Positions 5,844 to 8,017 of a stretch of 8,017 bases of DNA are shown one piece after another. The position numbers and the translations under genes were made by a program. Position 1 is the stretch's first letter. Every line of letters starts with the position of its first letter. This DNA comes from Chitinophagaceae bacterium (lineage in GTDB: Bacteria > Bacteroidota > Bacteroidia > Chitinophagales > UBA10324): NCBI GenBank assembly GCA_023251195.1, contig JAHEZG010000180.1:1-8017 (forward strand), in the 5' to 3' direction. The notes beneath the pieces are model-generated. The model saw nothing but the letters and a program-made list of their open reading frames with translations, ran no database searches and was not told the origin of the DNA.

Positions 5844-6154
5844 TTGACCAGGTGCCACTCACACATATTCTTTTTCTCAGCACTGCATTGTTCTTCATTG
5901 GTGCTTATGGTTTTCTGACAAGAAGAAACATGATTACAATGTTGATGTCAGTGGAATTAATTCTGAACAGCGTGAACATTAATCTCGTTGCATTCAACCG
6001 CTACCTGCATCCGGATATTGATGGAGTCATTTTCACTTTATTCATTATCACCATTGCTGCGGCTGAAGCGGCTGTTGCCATTGCAATAATTATTTCGCTC
6101 TACAGAAAAATAAATTCCATTGATCCTGAACAAGCTGATGAACTAAAATTTTAA
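5840..6154 (+). CDS. nuoK: NADH-quinone oxidoreductase subunit K (complex I, ND4L-type)
   Basis: This 104-residue, three-helix membrane subunit carries part of the proton path next to NuoJ and NuoN. Helices lie at about residues 7-26, 31-50 and 62-87. The two functionally important membrane glutamates are present: E39 in MSVELILNSVNIN and E76 in IAAAEAAVAIAI, matching E. coli E36 and E72. The length is as expected. Its ATG overlaps the nuoJ stop by four bases, so its translation is probably coupled to nuoJ. nuoL follows after 12 bases. Confidence 0.96.
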   Translation: MIDQVPLTHILFLSTALFFIGAYGFLTRRNMITMLMSVELILNSVNINLVAFNRYLHPDIDGVIFTLFIITIAAAEAAVAIAIIISLYRKINSIDPEQADELKF

Positions 6155-6166
6155 ACGGAAAGAAAA

Positions 6167-8017
6167 ATGTTGAATGCATCCACACTCTTATTGATTCCGC
6201 TTCTTCCGCTGTTCTCATTCCTGTTCATTACATTCTTCGGAAAGAAATACCTGCCAACTTTATCAGGCACAATTTCAGTTTTGGTTTTAACCGCTTCTGC
6301 ATTTTTATCATTGGCAGTTGCTTACAATTATTTTTTTGTTGTTGGAATGACCAACGGAATTTATCAGGCAATCATTCCAATGAAATTAGAGTGGCTGCGT
6401 TTTTCTCCCGGAGTAAGTATTGACATGGGAATTATTCTCGACCCGATTAGTGTGATGATGTTAGTGGTTGTTACTTTCATTTCACTGATGGTGCACATTT
6501 ATAGTTTGGGCTACATGAAGGGCGAAGAACGATTTGCAGTGTATTATTCCTTCCTCGATTTATTTACTTTTTCCATGCTTGGATTGGTGATAGCAACTAA
6601 TCTTTTTCAAATGTATTTTTTCTGGGAACTGGTTGGTGTATCTTCCTACTTACTCATCGGATATTATTTTACAAAACCATCAGCAGTTGCAGCAGCAAAA
6701 AAAGCGTTCATCGTTACGCGCTTTGCCGATTTAGGTTTTCTCATTGGCATTTTAATTCTTTCGTTTCATGCCGGCACACTTGATATTCAAACTCTCATTG
6801 CACGACTCACTACAAGTGACACTACATTTTATGCATCTGCAACCTTCACCGGTTTCATGGGAGTGAGTTCGCTCACTTGGGGAATAGCGCTTGTGTTTAT
6901 AGGTGGCGCCGGAAAGTCTGCAATGTTTCCGTTGCACATCTGGTTGCCTGATGCAATGGAAGGTCCAACTCCCGTTTCCGCTCTCATACATGCGGCAACA
7001 ATGGTGGTGGCAGGTGTATATTTAGTTGCAAGGTTATTCCCTGTTTATGCAATCTCCTCTCCGCATCTTTTAGAAATCATTGGTTACATCGGAATTATTT
7101 CTTCTGCACTCGCTGCAATAATTGCTTGCACACAAACTGATATTAAGCGCGTGCTTGCTTACTCCACCATTTCGCAAATCGGTTACATGTTGGCAGCACT
7201 CGGTGTTTCGCAGTATGGTGGTTTGAATGGCGAAGGTTTCAGTGCTTCCATGTTTCATTTATTTACACATGCATTTTTTAAAGCGCTTTTGTTTTTGTGC
7301 GCAGGTTCTGTCATTCATTATGTACACAGTAACGAAGTAAAAGACATGGGTGGTCTCCGAAAGAAAATGCCAATCACACATTTGTGTTTTCTGTTGGCGT
7401 GTTTAGCCATTGCAGGTATTCCACCACTCTCCGGATTTTTCAGTAAGGAAGAAATTTTGGCTGCTGCATTCGCACACAACCAAACAATTTTTTACTTCGC
7501 TTGGTTAACTGCCGGTCTTACTTCTTTCTACATGTTCCGTTTGTACTTTCTCACTTTCTGGAATAAAGATTATGTGAATCATCACGATGCACACGAACAT
7601 CACAGCGAAGGTTCATGGAATATGAAATTGCCTTTACTTATTCTCATGCTTGGTGCAGTGGGTGCAGGGTTTGTTCCGTTTCATAATTTAATTACGAGTG
7701 ATGGTGAGCAGTATGAAAATGAATTTCATTTGAACATTACATTAATGGCTGTTGGGTTATCCCTCTTCGCAATAATCATTGCGACCATTTTTTATCGGAA
7801 GAAAAATAATCTGCCCGATAAAATTTCAGGCAGCATTTCTCAACTCTACAATTTTGCTTATCATAAATTTTATTTTGATGAACTGTATCAGTTCATTTCA
7901 CAGAAAGTTTTGTTCAATGTGGTTGGAGCTTTCAGTTCTTGGTTTAATAAAAACATTGTGAATGGCGCTGTGAACACCACTGCATTTATAACCGAAGCAT
8001 TTTCCGAAACCATAAAA
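6167..8017 (+). CDS. nuoL: NADH-quinone oxidoreductase subunit L (complex I, ND5-type antiporter-like), 3' end cut off
   Basis: This is the distal proton-pumping subunit of the complex I membrane arm, related to Mrp sodium/proton antiporter subunits. I translated the frame from the ATG at 6167 to the window edge: 617 codons without a stop, so only a short C-terminal piece is likely missing. The ion-path residues are present: E154 in FFWELVGVSSYLL, K250 in GGAGKSAMFPLHIWLPDA, H275 in ALIHAATMVVAG and K427 in GFFSKEEIL. They correspond to the essential Glu, Lys, His and Lys of NuoL. Other landmarks are DPIS near residue 95 and TDIKRVLAYSTISQIGYM. A His-rich loop (HHDAHEHH, 472-479) is common in this family. 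Residues after about 535 match the long lateral helix and final segment (YHKFYFDELY and onward). It lies 12 bases after nuoK and belongs to the same operon; nuoM and nuoN probably follow. Confidence 0.97.
   Translation, partial: MLNASTLLLIPLLPLFSFLFITFFGKKYLPTLSGTISVLVLTASAFLSLAVAYNYFFVVGMTNGIYQAIIPMKLEWLRFSPGVSIDMGIILDPISVMMLVVVTFISLMVHIYSLGYMKGEERFAVYYSFLDLFTFSMLGLVIATNLFQMYFFWELVGVSSYLLIGYYFTKPSAVAAAKKAFIVTRFADLGFLIGILILSFHAGTLDIQTLIARLTTSDTTFYASATFTGFMGVSSLTWGIALVFIGGAGKSAMFPLHIWLPDAMEGPTPVSALIHAATMVVAGVYLVARLFPVYAISSPHLLEIIGYIGIISSALAAIIACTQTDIKRVLAYSTISQIGYMLAALGVSQYGGLNGEGFSASMFHLFTHAFFKALLFLCAGSVIHYVHSNEVKDMGGLRKKMPITHLCFLLACLAIAGIPPLSGFFSKEEILAAAFAHNQTIFYFAWLTAGLTSFYMFRLYFLTFWNKDYVNHHDAHEHHSEGSWNMKLPLLILMLGAVGAGFVPFHNLITSDGEQYENEFHLNITLMAVGLSLFAIIIATIFYRKKNNLPDKISGSISQLYNFAYHKFYFDELYQFISQKVLFNVVGAFSSWFNKNIVNGAVNTTAFITEAFSETIK

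Noticed and set aside
6752..6991. Minus-strand open frame of 79 codons, and another at 7070-7258
   Set aside because: Both lie wholly antisense to the well-conserved nuoL coding sequence, and their translations show no recognisable domain or plausible composition.

Overview
The window looks like a chromosomal segment of a member of the Bacteroidota. It is AT-rich, its genes show almost no Shine-Dalgarno sequences, the lipoprotein signal peptide ends in a short lipobox followed by lysines, and the small cold-shock-domain protein has the lysine-rich N-terminal extension that I know from this phylum. I cannot name the genus from sequence alone.

Layout. Positions 1-2682 hold two minus-strand genes in tandem. 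A 700-residue lipoprotein of unknown function comes first (580-2682). Eight bases after it starts a secreted, probably outer-membrane protein (1-571) that runs off the left edge. A divergent intergenic region (2683-2913) contains an AT-rich dyad. On the plus strand, 2914-3366 encodes a cold-shock-domain protein, followed by a long hairpin built from an 8-base tandem repeat. From 3500 to the right edge are five respiratory complex I genes in canonical order: nuoH, nuoI, nuoJ, nuoK and nuoL. The last is open at the right edge but almost complete. NuoH, J, K and L are membrane-arm subunits (quinone-site base and proton-translocating parts). NuoI carries the two 4Fe-4S clusters that pass electrons towards quinone. 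nuoM and nuoN would be expected just beyond the window.

Two things stand out. First, nuoH heads this cluster directly behind a cold-shock gene, so nuoA-G are not adjacent upstream and the complex I locus is split or rearranged here. Second, the gaps between nuoH/nuoI and nuoI/nuoJ are filled with small repeats. There are three arrays of degenerate 7-base units with different sequences but the same period, and one C/G-rich perfect hairpin next to the nuoI start. Two of the arrays start exactly one base after a stop codon and the third ends four bases before a start codon. By contrast, nuoJ, nuoK and nuoL are tightly packed, with a 4-base overlap and a 12-base gap. I see no mobile element, CRISPR array, tRNA or rRNA, and no gene-free stretch longer than about 230 bases.
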